IMG/VR virus record: IMGVR_UViG_3300046533_000125 | Span: 1-47,819 of that record | DNA: 47,819 nt | Strand: one strand, 5' to 3' | DNA from: a virus | In this document: positions 16,608-22,747 of the stretch, piece after piece | Layout: every line of letters begins with the position of its first letter | Numbering within the stretch: position 1 is the stretch's first letter | Position numbers and translations under genes: made by a program | Notes under the pieces: generated by a model | Databases searched by the model: none | Seen by the model: only the letters and a program-made list of their open reading frames with translations | What the model was told of the DNA's origin: nothing

Positions 16608-16888
16608 TCGAACTCCTCCACGTCCAGGTTGTAGTGCATGGTGTGCGCGAACCTCTCGACCACGTCCCAGACCATGCCCCCGTCCAGGCGGCCGATCGGA
16701 CCGTTCAGCAGCGCCAGGGTGGCGTTCAGGATCTGCGCCACCGGCTCCCGCAACACGAAGTCGTCGGCGTACCTCGGGACCAGCTCGTCCAGCGCGTGGA
16801 GGAGATCCACGATCGGCGTCTCGTCCCCGCGCGGCTCCTGCATGGCGTCCCGGTGACGCTGCTCGGCGTTCTGGTACAGGCTGTTCAT
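16604..16888 (-). CDS. Hypothetical protein
   Basis: 94 residues, ATG 16886-16888, ATGA overlap with the gene above; GGGAG lies close to the start. Mostly helical, acidic, ending V-E-E-F-E. Unrecognised. Confidence 0.6.
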   Translation of the reverse strand: MNSLYQNAEQRHRDAMQEPRGDETPIVDLLHALDELVPRYADDFVLREPVAQILNATLALLNGPIGRLDGGMVWDVVERFAHTMHYNLDVEEFE

Positions 16889-17124
16889 GCTCCCGCCTTC
16901 CTGATCCCGTTGTCGTCCAGCCACTGGTCGAACTCCAGCAGCAGCTTGGCCTTGTTCCTCGTGGTCAGGCCCGTCGCCTCCCGGATGATCACGGCGCTCG
17001 GCCTCCCGTTGAACCGCAGCCCGGCGACCTCCAGCCGCAGGCGTCCCCGCAGCGCGACCAGGCGCAGGCGCTCGATGTCGCCCCCGGTGATCGTCGTCCC
17101 GCCCTCGTGGTGCTCAACTGCCAT
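16885..17124 (-). CDS. Hypothetical protein
   Basis: 79 residues, ATG 17122-17124, 3 bases after the upstream stop. Arg/Leu-rich, with an amphipathic helix near 18-45. No known motif. Confidence 0.6.
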   Translation of the reverse strand: MAVEHHEGGTTITGGDIERLRLVALRGRLRLEVAGLRFNGRPSAVIIREATGLTTRNKAKLLLEFDQWLDDNGIRKAGA

Positions 17125-17127
17125 GAC

Positions 17128-17991
17128 TCAGACCTCCAGTTGGTATTGGGCCGGATCTGTCGTGTCCGGCTTGTCGGCGTTGTCCCACGGCAGGGTGCCG
17201 TGGTCCTCGAACTGCTCCCAGACCTCGGTCAGTCGGGTCTCCCAGCGGAAGTAGACGTTCCCGCCTCCCTCGACGCCGTGGTCAAGGTCTCCCGGCTCCA
17301 TGAGCCACGCGAGCACACCCCCGGCGTCCTGAGCGTCCAGGACGGTCTCCAGGCACTCCAGGAGGTTGTCGGTCCAGTGGAGCGGTGGCTCCCGTGTGAG
17401 ATCCCGCTTGAAGTCGTCCCAGCCCCAATCGGTCCAGGCCTCCTCGACCATCTCCTGCTGCATCTGGTAGGTGTCGTCCTCGTCGTAGGCGATGTGCTCC
17501 GCCAGGGTCTCCAGGACACTGGCGGCGTTGTCCCACTGGTCGCTCGGGAGGTTGTGACTGTTCCGGCTCCACATCCTGGCGATCAGGAAGTCTGAGATGT
17601 GCTCCCCCCAGACTTCGTTCTCCACCTCCGAGAACCCGGACGGAAAGCGCTGTGACAGCGCGGGGTTTCGGTGAACCCGTTGTCCCGCAACGAGTCCCAT
17701 CCAGCGGGGGATGTACGGCGGGAGCATCAGCACGAGTCCCCGAGAACCGAAGTCCCCGTACAGGTCTCGCCAGACACTGTCCTGCTCCGGCGTGTCCGGG
17801 AAGTCCTCCCGCACTCGGCGCACGTTCGAGCGCTCCTCCACTCCCGAATTGTCGTAGTCCCCGTAGGACATGAAAGGCGGGAGGAGCACTGGAATGTCGT
17901 CCTCGTAGCGCTTCCAGCGGCGCAGGTCGCTCCAGCTCAGCCGTGAGTCACCTCCCCTCTCGGCGTCGATCCAGTACAGCGTTGTGGTCAT
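17128..17991 (-). CDS. Hypothetical acidic Trp-rich protein (287 aa)
   Basis: ATG 17989-17991 with GGGAGG upstream and ATGA overlap. Many Trp, Asp and Glu residues; a proline-rich stretch around 35-45 and D/E-rich stretch around 170-185. No catalytic or membrane signature. Contains one GGGGGTGTGCT copy read as Gly-Gly-Val-Leu. Confidence 0.7.
   Translation of the reverse strand: MTTTLYWIDAERGGDSRLSWSDLRRWKRYEDDIPVLLPPFMSYGDYDNSGVEERSNVRRVREDFPDTPEQDSVWRDLYGDFGSRGLVLMLPPYIPRWMGLVAGQRVHRNPALSQRFPSGFSEVENEVWGEHISDFLIARMWSRNSHNLPSDQWDNAASVLETLAEHIAYDEDDTYQMQQEMVEEAWTDWGWDDFKRDLTREPPLHWTDNLLECLETVLDAQDAGGVLAWLMEPGDLDHGVEGGGNVYFRWETRLTEVWEQFEDHGTLPWDNADKPDTTDPAQYQLEV
17312..17322 (-). repeat. GGGGGTGTGCT copy 10
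   Basis: Sense in the 287-aa gene, Gly-Gly-Val-Leu. Confidence 0.9.
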
Positions 17992-18302
17992 GCTTCCTCC
18001 CAGTTCTGGTACTCGATCTCCTTGGCGTGGAAGGCTTTCCGCGCCTGCTCCGGATGCTTGAACTTGTTGATCCAGAGGAACCCTTGGTCGTCCGTGACGA
18101 CGAGGAACGCTCCCAGGTACTCGGACGGGTCCAGCTCTTGAGCCTCCGGAATGTCGGAGGTCAGCAGGATCTGGTCCCGCTCCCGCCTCCGGTTGATGAA
18201 CAGCGCGTAATGCCCTGCGGGGCTTGCTACGTCGCCTCCCTGCGCGTCCGCCCAACCTTGGCTAATGAGCGAATCGAACAGATCCTCCAGCGGTGTTCTC
18301 AT
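17988..18302 (-). CDS. Hypothetical protein
   Basis: 104 residues, ATG 18300-18302, behind the strong site GGGAGGTGA. Mixed alpha/beta, acidic C-terminus. Start of the long overlapping gene run that continues to 13,102. Unrecognised. Confidence 0.65.
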   Translation of the reverse strand: MRTPLEDLFDSLISQGWADAQGGDVASPAGHYALFINRRRERDQILLTSDIPEAQELDPSEYLGAFLVVTDDQGFLWINKFKHPEQARKAFHAKEIEYQNWEEA

Positions 18303-18349
18303 GGTGATTCACCTCCCTTCCCTTGACGTTTCGTTGCCTCGCTTGTGTC

Positions 18350-18375
18350 ACAACGGATCTCGTGAGATCCGTTGT
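18350..18375 (-). terminator. Perfect stem-loop between the 29-aa gene and the next gene
   Basis: A 12-bp arm (ACAACGGATCTC) is repeated inverted after two bases. It begins 2 bases after the stop of the 18377-18466 ORF on the minus strand. There is no T-run, so it may act as an attenuator or processing site rather than a full terminator. Confidence 0.45.
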
Positions 18376-18376
18376 C

Positions 18377-18466
18377 TCACCGGTTGATCGTCCCGGCGAT
18401 CAGGACGAGCGCTCCCACTGTGAGGATGAATCCCCACGGCACGACCCAGCCCATCAAGATCAACAT
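18377..18466 (-). CDS. 29-residue single-pass membrane peptide
   Basis: ATG 18464-18466 with GGGAGG 6 bases upstream. The product is almost entirely hydrophobic (Leu, Ile, Val, Trp, Gly) with one predicted membrane helix and a short N-R end. Good ribosome site and the stem-loop right after the stop support it. It is the first leftward ORF after the inverted-arm region. Role unknown. Confidence 0.55.
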   Translation of the reverse strand: MLILMGWVVPWGFILTVGALVLIAGTINR

Positions 18467-18480
18467 CGAATGCCTCCCTT

Positions 18481-18513
18481 CACAGGAAACTCACAGGAAA
18501 CTCACAGGAAACT
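18481..18513. repeat. Three tandem copies of CACAGGAAACT
   Basis: Exact 11-bp unit repeated three times with a partial fourth (CACAG). It lies 15 bases upstream of the 29-aa ORF start, in its presumed 5' leader. Confidence 0.9.
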
Positions 18514-18606
18514 CACAGCTATAACGTCTTGCTCTCGTTACAACCTCCCGATAAGTCCGGTTTGTGAGTTTTCGCTCCCGGTTTCGCTCCCAGTTTCCAC
18601 ACGTAG

Positions 18607-18858
18607 AGTGTCAGGTTTCCTGCACTCTTACGTGACTTCACTGTTGGTGGCCACTAGGAAATACAGTGTGGCTCACGTCATAAATGCAGGTCACACACTC
18701 TAATCACCCACACACATATATACGTTTGTGTGTGTGTGTGTATATCTGTATGTACGGGTGATTAGAGAGTGTGACCTGCATTAATAACGTCAGCACCGAT
18801 GCCGAGGACAATGGCCACCAACAGTGAAGTCACTCAAGAGTGAAGAAATACTGACACT
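18607..18858. repeat. Large imperfect inverted repeat (two 103-bp arms)
   Basis: Arms at 18607-18709 and 18756-18858 are inverted copies, about 79 of 103 positions identical by hand alignment, equal in length with no gap. Identical blocks: 22 bp at 18632-18653/18812-18833, 14 bp at 18683-18696/18769-18782, and 12 bp (CTCTAATCACCC) next to the centre. The 46-base centre is CA/TA then GT/TA alternating sequence. Could be two divergent regulatory modules, an origin, or a long hairpin RNA. Confidence 0.85.
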
Positions 18859-18902
18859 TCACACCTTGAGAAATCGGCTCGATCGGGTGCCAGGGTAGTG
18901 CC

Positions 18903-18926
18903 GTTGACCTGCGGCGATTGGTCAAC
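18903..18926. repeat. Small stem-loop GTTGACC/GGTCAAC
   Basis: Perfect 7-bp inverted repeat with a 10-base loop in the control region. TTGACC resembles a -35 box but has no matching -10 downstream. Confidence 0.5.
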
Positions 18927-18936
18927 GTGTTTGCAC

Positions 18937-18960
18937 AAGATCATCTTCGATGATGATCTT
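18937..18960. terminator. Stem-loop after mini-gene 1
   Basis: AAGATCATC and GATGATCTT form a perfect 9-bp stem with a 6-base loop, 50 bases beyond the 19011 stop. No T-run on either strand. Could end the leftward mini-gene transcript or a short rightward RNA from the inverted arm. Confidence 0.4.
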
Positions 18961-18974
18961 GCCCTTGCCGGTCG

Positions 18975-18986
18975 CTGTTGATCTTG
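18975..18986. repeat. Left copy of 12-bp inverted repeat flanking the island
   Basis: CTGTTGATCTTG is the exact reverse complement of 20995-21006. The two enclose the mini-genes and the GGCGCC-rich island. Confidence 0.55.
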
Positions 18987-19000
18987 AGCGGTATCGGCTC

Positions 19001-19011
19001 GGGGGTGTGCT
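19001..19011 (+). repeat. GGGGGTGTGCT copy 11
   Basis: Non-coding; touches the stop codon of mini-gene 1. Confidence 0.9.
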
Positions 19012-19190
19012 CACCAGTTGATGGTGGTCAGGGTGGGCAGGTAGAGCGGTGTCGCCAGGATGGCTTGAGCGATCGACTCAGCCTCAGCGGTGATGGCGAG
19101 TAGTTCGATCTCAAGTCGCTCGAACATCTGGACGTGAGCGGTGAACGGATTCACCGGTTGTGGCAGGTTGTGGCGCTTGCTGCGGAACAT
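19011..19190 (-). CDS. Mini-gene 1: 59-aa hypothetical protein
   Basis: ATG 19188-19190 preceded by AGGGGGTGAAACAAC, an unusually strong site shared with the two mini-genes upstream. Basic N-terminus (F-R-S-K-R-H), then an amphipathic helix rich in Glu, Leu, Ala and Ile. The stop codon is contiguous with a GGGGGTGTGCT copy. Unknown function. Confidence 0.6.
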   Translation of the reverse strand: MFRSKRHNLPQPVNPFTAHVQMFERLEIELLAITAEAESIAQAILATPLYLPTLTTINW

Positions 19191-19230
19191 GTTGTTTCAC
19201 CCCCTCTCGGTGGTCGGTGGTGGTCGGTGT

Positions 19231-19422
19231 CTAGCCCTTGAGCACCGCCTTGAGACGTGCGATCTCAAGCGCTTGCCAGATGACCTGCCCTTGGTGGCGT
19301 TCGCCATCGGCACGAGCACTGGAGTACATCGTTCGTTCGGTGCCCTGCCAATCGCAGGACAAGCACAGTGCCCGGATTGTTGGGCAATCGGACACAACGA
19401 CGATGTGCCGTTGTTGCTGCAT
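19231..19422 (-). CDS. Mini-gene 2: 63-aa hypothetical protein with CxxC
   Basis: ATG 19420-19422, three codons inside a longer frame, chosen because AGGGGGTGAACAAC directly precedes it as in its neighbours. C20-L-S-C23-D-W-Q-G resembles half of a zinc ribbon. Short helical C-terminus. Ends 40 bases before mini-gene 1. Confidence 0.6.
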   Translation of the reverse strand: MQQQRHIVVVSDCPTIRALCLSCDWQGTERTMYSSARADGERHQGQVIWQALEIARLKAVLKG

Positions 19423-19442
19423 GTTGTTCACCCCCTGCCGTT

Positions 19443-19486
19443 GTGGTGGTGGTGGTGGTGGTGGTGGTGGTGGTGGTGGTGGTGGT
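19443..19486. repeat. GGT trinucleotide microsatellite (14 units)
   Basis: Uninterrupted GGT repeat between mini-genes 3 and 2; read as ACC on the coding strand. Its last base is part of the mini-gene 3 stop codon. It occupies the leader of mini-gene 2. Confidence 0.95.
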
Positions 19487-19662
19487 CAACGCACGACGAT
19501 GCCCGCAACGATGCGGTCGTAATCGTGGTCGTGGCCTGCCTTGCGGCACGGTGTCGTGGTCATCTGCCAGACACTCAGCGACCATGGCGTGGTGTCACCG
19601 GTCGTGGCGTGGTAGCGCCTGCCCTCACTCAGGACATTGCGCTGCTTGACGGTGAGTCTCAT
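19486..19662 (-). CDS. Mini-gene 3: 58-aa hypothetical protein
   Basis: ATG 19660-19662 preceded by AGGGGGTGAGATCCA. Basic, with a His/Asp-rich stretch (G-H-D-H-D-Y-D-R) near residue 44 that might bind metal. Unknown family. The stop abuts the GGT tract. Confidence 0.55.
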   Translation of the reverse strand: MRLTVKQRNVLSEGRRYHATTGDTTPWSLSVWQMTTTPCRKAGHDHDYDRIVAGIVVR

Positions 19663-19741
19663 TGGATCTCACCCCCTAACCCGTGCCGATCGGCACGCCA
19701 CAGCACAGCGCATTGATTCGCTGTGCCGTGGCCTGCCATCG

Positions 19742-19775
19742 GTGCCGTGCCGTGCCGTGCCGTGCCGTGCCGTGC
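19742..19775. repeat. GTGCC pentamer tandem repeat
   Basis: Six full GTGCC units plus GTGC, next to a perfect palindrome (GTGCCGATCGGCAC, 19683-19696) and a stem (CACAGCG/CGCTGTG, 19704-19725). Non-coding gap between the island gene and mini-gene 3. Confidence 0.9.
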
Positions 19776-19786
19776 GGATAACGCAA

Positions 19787-19820
19787 GGCGCCCGGCAGAC
19801 TGTGAAGTCTGCCGGGCGCC
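19787..19820 (-). terminator. Terminator of the island gene
   Basis: Perfect 14-bp stem (GGCGCCCGGCAGAC and its complement) with a 6-base loop, 14 bases after the 19835 stop on the minus strand, followed by TTGCGTTAT. The strongest stem in the window. Confidence 0.75.
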
Positions 19821-19834
19821 CGTGGCGCGTCGCG

Positions 19835-20671
19835 TCAGTCTGTCGCGTGCACCCCTGCCCAACCTGCGCCCGTGGTCCGGGGCGCGTCAGGTACGGGCGC
19901 CGTTGCAGGCGCCTGCATACGAGACGGCGCGTAGCGCGCTTGGTCACGCGCCGATTGCGCTATCTCCCGTGCGTTGCTTCCCGCAAGCCCGGACGCCGTC
20001 ATAAGGCGCCCGTAGCCTGCGATCGCTTGCGCCCGGTCTGCGATCATCGAATCGCTTGCGCCCGTGGCGCGTGCTCGTGCAAGCACACGGCGCGCCCGGT
20101 TCGCACGGTTGCGCCCGTTGCGCCTTGCCACGGCGTCAGGCGCCGTGCCATCGGCGCGCCCCTGAGTGGGCGCGTGCGCGCCCAAGGCGCGTTGCGCCTG
20201 CCGTACGGCGTCGCGCCGATCCTCATCGGTAACGACGAAAGCGAACCGGGCGCCGTAGGTTGTGGCGTCACCGTGCCATCCGACGCCGTGCCAGATGGAA
20301 TCTGGCAAGGCGTCACGGGTGCGCCGTTCTGACGGTGCGTCTACCCGTTGCATGACCGGGTCTAGCGAACCGTGCGCCTGCGCAGGTACGGCGCGAACCG
20401 GGCGCACGGTGGCGTCAGGTAGGGGCGCCGTGGCGCGCGCCGTGGCGCGCCTGACGGCGTCAGGCGCAAGCACCACGGGCGCCGTAGGCGCCTTGCGCTT
20501 ACGGGGCGCCTTGCGCGCCCCTACGGGCGCCGTAGGCGCCTTGACGGGTGCACACAAGGCGCAGGCGTCACCTGCGATCTCATGGATGCAGGCGCCGTCT
20601 CGTGGCGTCACCGTTGCAAGATCGCTCAGGCGCACGCGCCCCGTAGCGACAGTGTCGGGTGATACGTACAT
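19835..20671 (-). CDS. Ala/Arg/Pro-rich protein of the GGCGCC-rich island
   Basis: 278 residues from ATG 20669-20671, chosen because GGAG lies 9 bases upstream; a longer frame is a composition artefact. C28-x-H30 ... C37-x-x-C40 suggests a small zinc site near the N-terminus, followed by a basic Pro/Ala linker (about 41-100), a more folded-looking core (about 120-165) and a basic helical region rich in Arg (about 180-250). Lys and Glu are scarce. DNA binding is plausible from charge; no family recognised. Base composition differs sharply from all neighbours. Confidence 0.6.
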   Translation of the reverse strand: MYVSPDTVATGRVRLSDLATVTPRDGACIHEIAGDACALCAPVKAPTAPVGARKAPRKRKAPTAPVVLAPDAVRRATARATAPLPDATVRPVRAVPAQAHGSLDPVMQRVDAPSERRTRDALPDSIWHGVGWHGDATTYGARFAFVVTDEDRRDAVRQAQRALGAHAPTQGRADGTAPDAVARRNGRNRANRARRVLARARATGASDSMIADRAQAIAGYGRLMTASGLAGSNAREIAQSARDQARYAPSRMQAPATAPVPDAPRTTGAGWAGVHATD

Positions 20672-20714
20672 CGTTTGGTCTCCGTTCTGTTGTGGCGCGG
20701 ATGGGATGCAACCT

Positions 20715-20747
20715 GCGCCCCGTGTGCTTGCCAAACACACGGGGCGC
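20715..20747. repeat. Strong stem-loop 1 upstream of the island gene
   Basis: Perfect 12-bp stem, GCGCCCCGTGTG with its complement, 9-base loop. Confidence 0.8.
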
Positions 20748-20769
20748 GCCCCTAGGCGCCGTTCTGACG

Positions 20770-20800
20770 CCGTGGCGCCTGCACACGGCAGGCGCCACGG
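20770..20800. repeat. Strong stem-loop 2 upstream of the island gene
   Basis: Perfect 13-bp stem, CCGTGGCGCCTGC with its complement, 5-base loop. Confidence 0.8.
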
Positions 20801-20871
20801 TGGGCGCGCCTTGCCACGGCGCACGGTTTGAATGCCGTACGTACTCCGTGGCGCAGGCGCGCCAAACGGTC

Positions 20872-20895
20872 GGCGCACGGGGTGAACCGTGCGCC
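20872..20895. repeat. Strong stem-loop 3 upstream of the island gene
   Basis: Perfect 9-bp stem, GGCGCACGG with its complement, 6-base loop. Confidence 0.75.
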
Positions 20896-20994
20896 TTGAC
20901 CTAGGGGACCGATCCAGACTCGTCGCGCCGTGGCGCGTGGTGGATACGGTGTTGCCTCATCAGATTGCAATGGGGGACAGTAGGGGCGCCACAG

Positions 20995-21006
20995 CAAGAT
21001 CAACAG
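20995..21006. repeat. Right copy of 12-bp inverted repeat flanking the island
   Basis: CAAGATCAACAG; see 18975-18986. A related CAAGATCAATCTTG lies at 21016-21029. Confidence 0.55.
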
Positions 21007-21329
21007 TGTGATGACACAAGATCAATCTTGCATGCCCTGACCTGCATAGATACCCGATCGGGTGATTCTAAAGTCACGCGATATCACGAGAGAGTGAATG
21101 TCTCGCACGGGTGTTCGAATCGTCGCGCGTGACGTGCGGAATCACCCGTCCGTGGAAGGAAACCCTAACGGGTGAACGAGCGCGGAAATTGGGCTCGCTA
21201 GGGTTCCGCACGCGAGAACTGTTGCGCCACAATAACTCTCGAAAAATCCTCAACAACGCGCGCACACGCGAACCACACCCCGGAAAACCACAAAAAATCC
21301 ACCGAAAACTATGCACACGCTAGGGAAAC

Positions 21330-21338
21330 TGCTAGTAT
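21330..21338 (+). promoter_or_regulatory. Candidate rightward (structural) promoter, extended -10
   Basis: TGC-TAGTAT fits an extended -10 box; no good -35 lies upstream. It precedes the first rightward gene by about 95 bases and is the best candidate in the divergent gap. Confidence 0.45.
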
Positions 21339-21433
21339 TCACGGTGTAACGGAGCCAACCAACCGCACAAACACCCCTGTTTTCGGTGACGGTTCCATCG
21401 CGCAACAGCGCACACAGAGAGGACACAAGCACC

Positions 21434-21730
21434 ATGACCGCACCACTGTTCGTGGCCGTCGATGAGGACGAGGTTCCGGAGGCACATCCTCACCGGGCGG
21501 GGAAGTATGACGGTCTGATCGAGGCGGCGTTCGCGGCTCCGGGGCAATGGTTCAAGGTGGCACGGACCTTCAAGACCCGTCAGACGGCGATCGCGCTCAA
21601 GAAGAACTACGAGGATGAGACCGACACGGACGGCAACGTCGTGACGGTGCGGCCGGTGGAGACCTCGTCGGGCTGGACGGTGTACGTCTCGGTGCAGCCG
21701 ACAGCCGAGCAGGAGCCCATCGAGGACTAG
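21434..21730 (+). CDS. Hypothetical protein, first gene of the rightward arm
   Basis: 98 residues from ATG 21434-21436 with AGAGAGGA upstream; an in-frame upstream start lacks a ribosome site. A helix-rich centre (W-F-K-V-A-R-T-F ... A-I-A-L-K-K-N-Y) is followed by a short beta hairpin (V-R-P-V-E ... W-T-V-Y-V-S-V). Such proteins often precede terminase in actinophages, function unknown. A stem-loop follows its stop. Confidence 0.7.
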   Translation: MTAPLFVAVDEDEVPEAHPHRAGKYDGLIEAAFAAPGQWFKVARTFKTRQTAIALKKNYEDETDTDGNVVTVRPVETSSGWTVYVSVQPTAEQEPIED

Positions 21731-21740
21731 GCACGGTCTG

Positions 21741-21751
21741 GGGGGTGTGCT
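21741..21751 (+). repeat. GGGGGTGTGCT copy 12
   Basis: Non-coding; forms one arm of the 21741-21772 stem-loop. Confidence 0.9.
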
Positions 21752-21772
21752 CCCATCCGGGAGCACACTCCC
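21741..21772 (+). terminator. Stem-loop built on a GGGGGTGTGCT copy
   Basis: GGGGGTGTGCTCCC pairs with GGGAGCACACTCCC through a 4-base loop (ATCC): 14 bp with one G-T wobble. It starts 10 bases after the first rightward gene. No T-run follows. Possible terminator or protein-binding hairpin between this gene and the terminase. Confidence 0.6.
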
Positions 21773-21812
21773 ACCACAGCTACACACCCCCTGTGCCTGA
21801 CACACCGAGAGC

Positions 21813-21824
21813 TACGATCCGGCC
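21813..21824 (+). promoter_or_regulatory. Leaderless-start element of the small terminase gene
   Basis: TACGAT followed by exactly six bases (CCGGCC) and ATG 21825. No ribosome-binding site at normal distance. A -10 box here would start transcription at or near the ATG. Confidence 0.45.
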
Positions 21825-22649
21825 ATGACGGACACCACCCGGAGGTTGCGGCAGCGGCAGCAGTCACCCCTGGCCAGACCCGCCACACCCCCACTGGGTG
21901 ATCCACCGGTTCACCCGGATGACCCCGTTCGGACCAGCGCATCCGTGTTCGATCCTGTCACCCAACCGGGTGACGAACCGGGGTCTTACACCGAGGACGA
22001 CCTGGACATCCGGCCGGAGGTGACGGCCCGGATTTCGCAGATCATGAAGGACGGGATCTCCTACGCGCACCGGCACCAGGGCACGGTGCAGGGCGAGTCG
22101 ATGTTGGACGACACGATCTACCAGATGCGGTTGATGGGGTTGTCCACGCGGGAGATCTCACAGCGGCTGAACGAGTCGGTGTCGGAGCAGGAGGTGGCGC
22201 GGCGGATCGGGTTGATGCTGGCGCGGATGGACGAGCTGAGTCCCGCCGAGTACCGGCAGCTCCAGATCGGGCGGTTGGAGGCGATCGTCAACTTCCTGTG
22301 GGCGATGGCGAGGGGCGGGAGCGCCGACCACATCGAGTTGTTGATCAAGGCGATCGAGCGGTTGAACAAGATGTTCGACCTGGAGACGGAGAAGCAGCGG
22401 ATCGAGATCGAGTTGATCACGACGCACCAGGCCACCATGTTGATGTCCGTGGTGGGGGGTGTGCTCCAGGTGATCCTGGGTGACCAGCGGGTGTTGTCGG
22501 CCTTGTCCCGCGAGGAGGTCAACACGTTGGCGGCGGAGGCCCTGGACGCGGCGTCCTCGACCATCTCCACCGCGCAGGGCCAGGTGCTGGTTCCGGTCAA
22601 CGATCCGTCCCGTTCTGCCGCTAAGCTCGTGCTGTCGCAGCGGCCCTGA
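21825..22649 (+). CDS. Terminase small subunit (putative)
   Basis: 274 residues. Residues about 95-130 (M-R-L-M-G-L-S-T-R-E-I-S-Q-R-L-N ... E-V-A-R-R-I-G) form a helix-turn-helix followed by long charged helices, the build of small terminases that recognise the packaging site and recruit the large subunit. It lies directly before the large terminase and is separated from it by a terminator. Pro-rich disordered N-terminus of about 50 residues. Confidence 0.65.
   Translation: MTDTTRRLRQRQQSPLARPATPPLGDPPVHPDDPVRTSASVFDPVTQPGDEPGSYTEDDLDIRPEVTARISQIMKDGISYAHRHQGTVQGESMLDDTIYQMRLMGLSTREISQRLNESVSEQEVARRIGLMLARMDELSPAEYRQLQIGRLEAIVNFLWAMARGGSADHIELLIKAIERLNKMFDLETEKQRIEIELITTHQATMLMSVVGGVLQVILGDQRVLSALSREEVNTLAAEALDAASSTISTAQGQVLVPVNDPSRSAAKLVLSQRP
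22455..22465 (+). repeat. GGGGGTGTGCT copy 13
   Basis: Sense in the small terminase gene, Gly-Gly-Val-Leu. Confidence 0.9.
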
Positions 22650-22686
22650 CGCGGTTGGCTCCGGTGTCAGTGCGTCCACGACCACG

Positions 22687-22732
22687 GAGGACCGGCCCCA
22701 CCGCCTCTTGCCCGGCATCGGGGCCGGTCCTC
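22687..22732 (+). terminator. Terminator between small and large terminase
   Basis: Perfect 13-bp stem, GAGGACCGGCCCC with its complement, 20-base loop, 37 bases after the small terminase stop and followed by TCGGTCC. Confidence 0.65.
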
Positions 22733-22747
22733 TCGGTCCATGAGAAC

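Larger units (their letters stand above)
18467..19010. other. 544-base non-coding control region
   Basis: No credible gene. From left to right it holds three 11-bp tandem repeats, the 103-bp inverted arms around a GT-rich core, two stem-loops (18903-18926 and 18937-18960), a 12-bp sequence matched inverted at 20,995, and one GGGGGTGTGCT copy. It probably contains the leftward early promoter(s) and may be a replication origin. Confidence 0.6.
20672..21433. other. 762-base non-coding control region before the rightward genes
   Basis: The first ~300 bases continue the GGCGCC-rich composition and carry three strong stems. 20990-21210 holds short inverted and repeated words (CAAGATCAA, GGGTGATT, a 12-bp palindrome ACCCGATCGGGT at 21052-21063). 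21230-21325 is A/C-rich with almost no G on the plus strand. The last part carries the rightward promoter candidate and an ~90-base leader. No credible gene. Confidence 0.6.

Noticed and set aside
18323-18703. 126-residue plus-strand frame
   Set aside because: Crosses the stem-loop, tandem repeats and the left arm; no ribosome site.
18719-18743. GT tract as a CRISPR-like or direct repeat array
   Set aside because: Simple dinucleotide sequence without spacers; part of the inverted-repeat centre.
19637-20332. 231-residue plus-strand frame in the island
   Set aside because: Arg/Cys-rich shadow; the opposite frame has a ribosome site and a terminator.
21113-21121. GTTCGAATC resembling a tRNA T-loop
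   Set aside because: Flanking bases cannot form the T-stem and no acceptor or anticodon arm is present.
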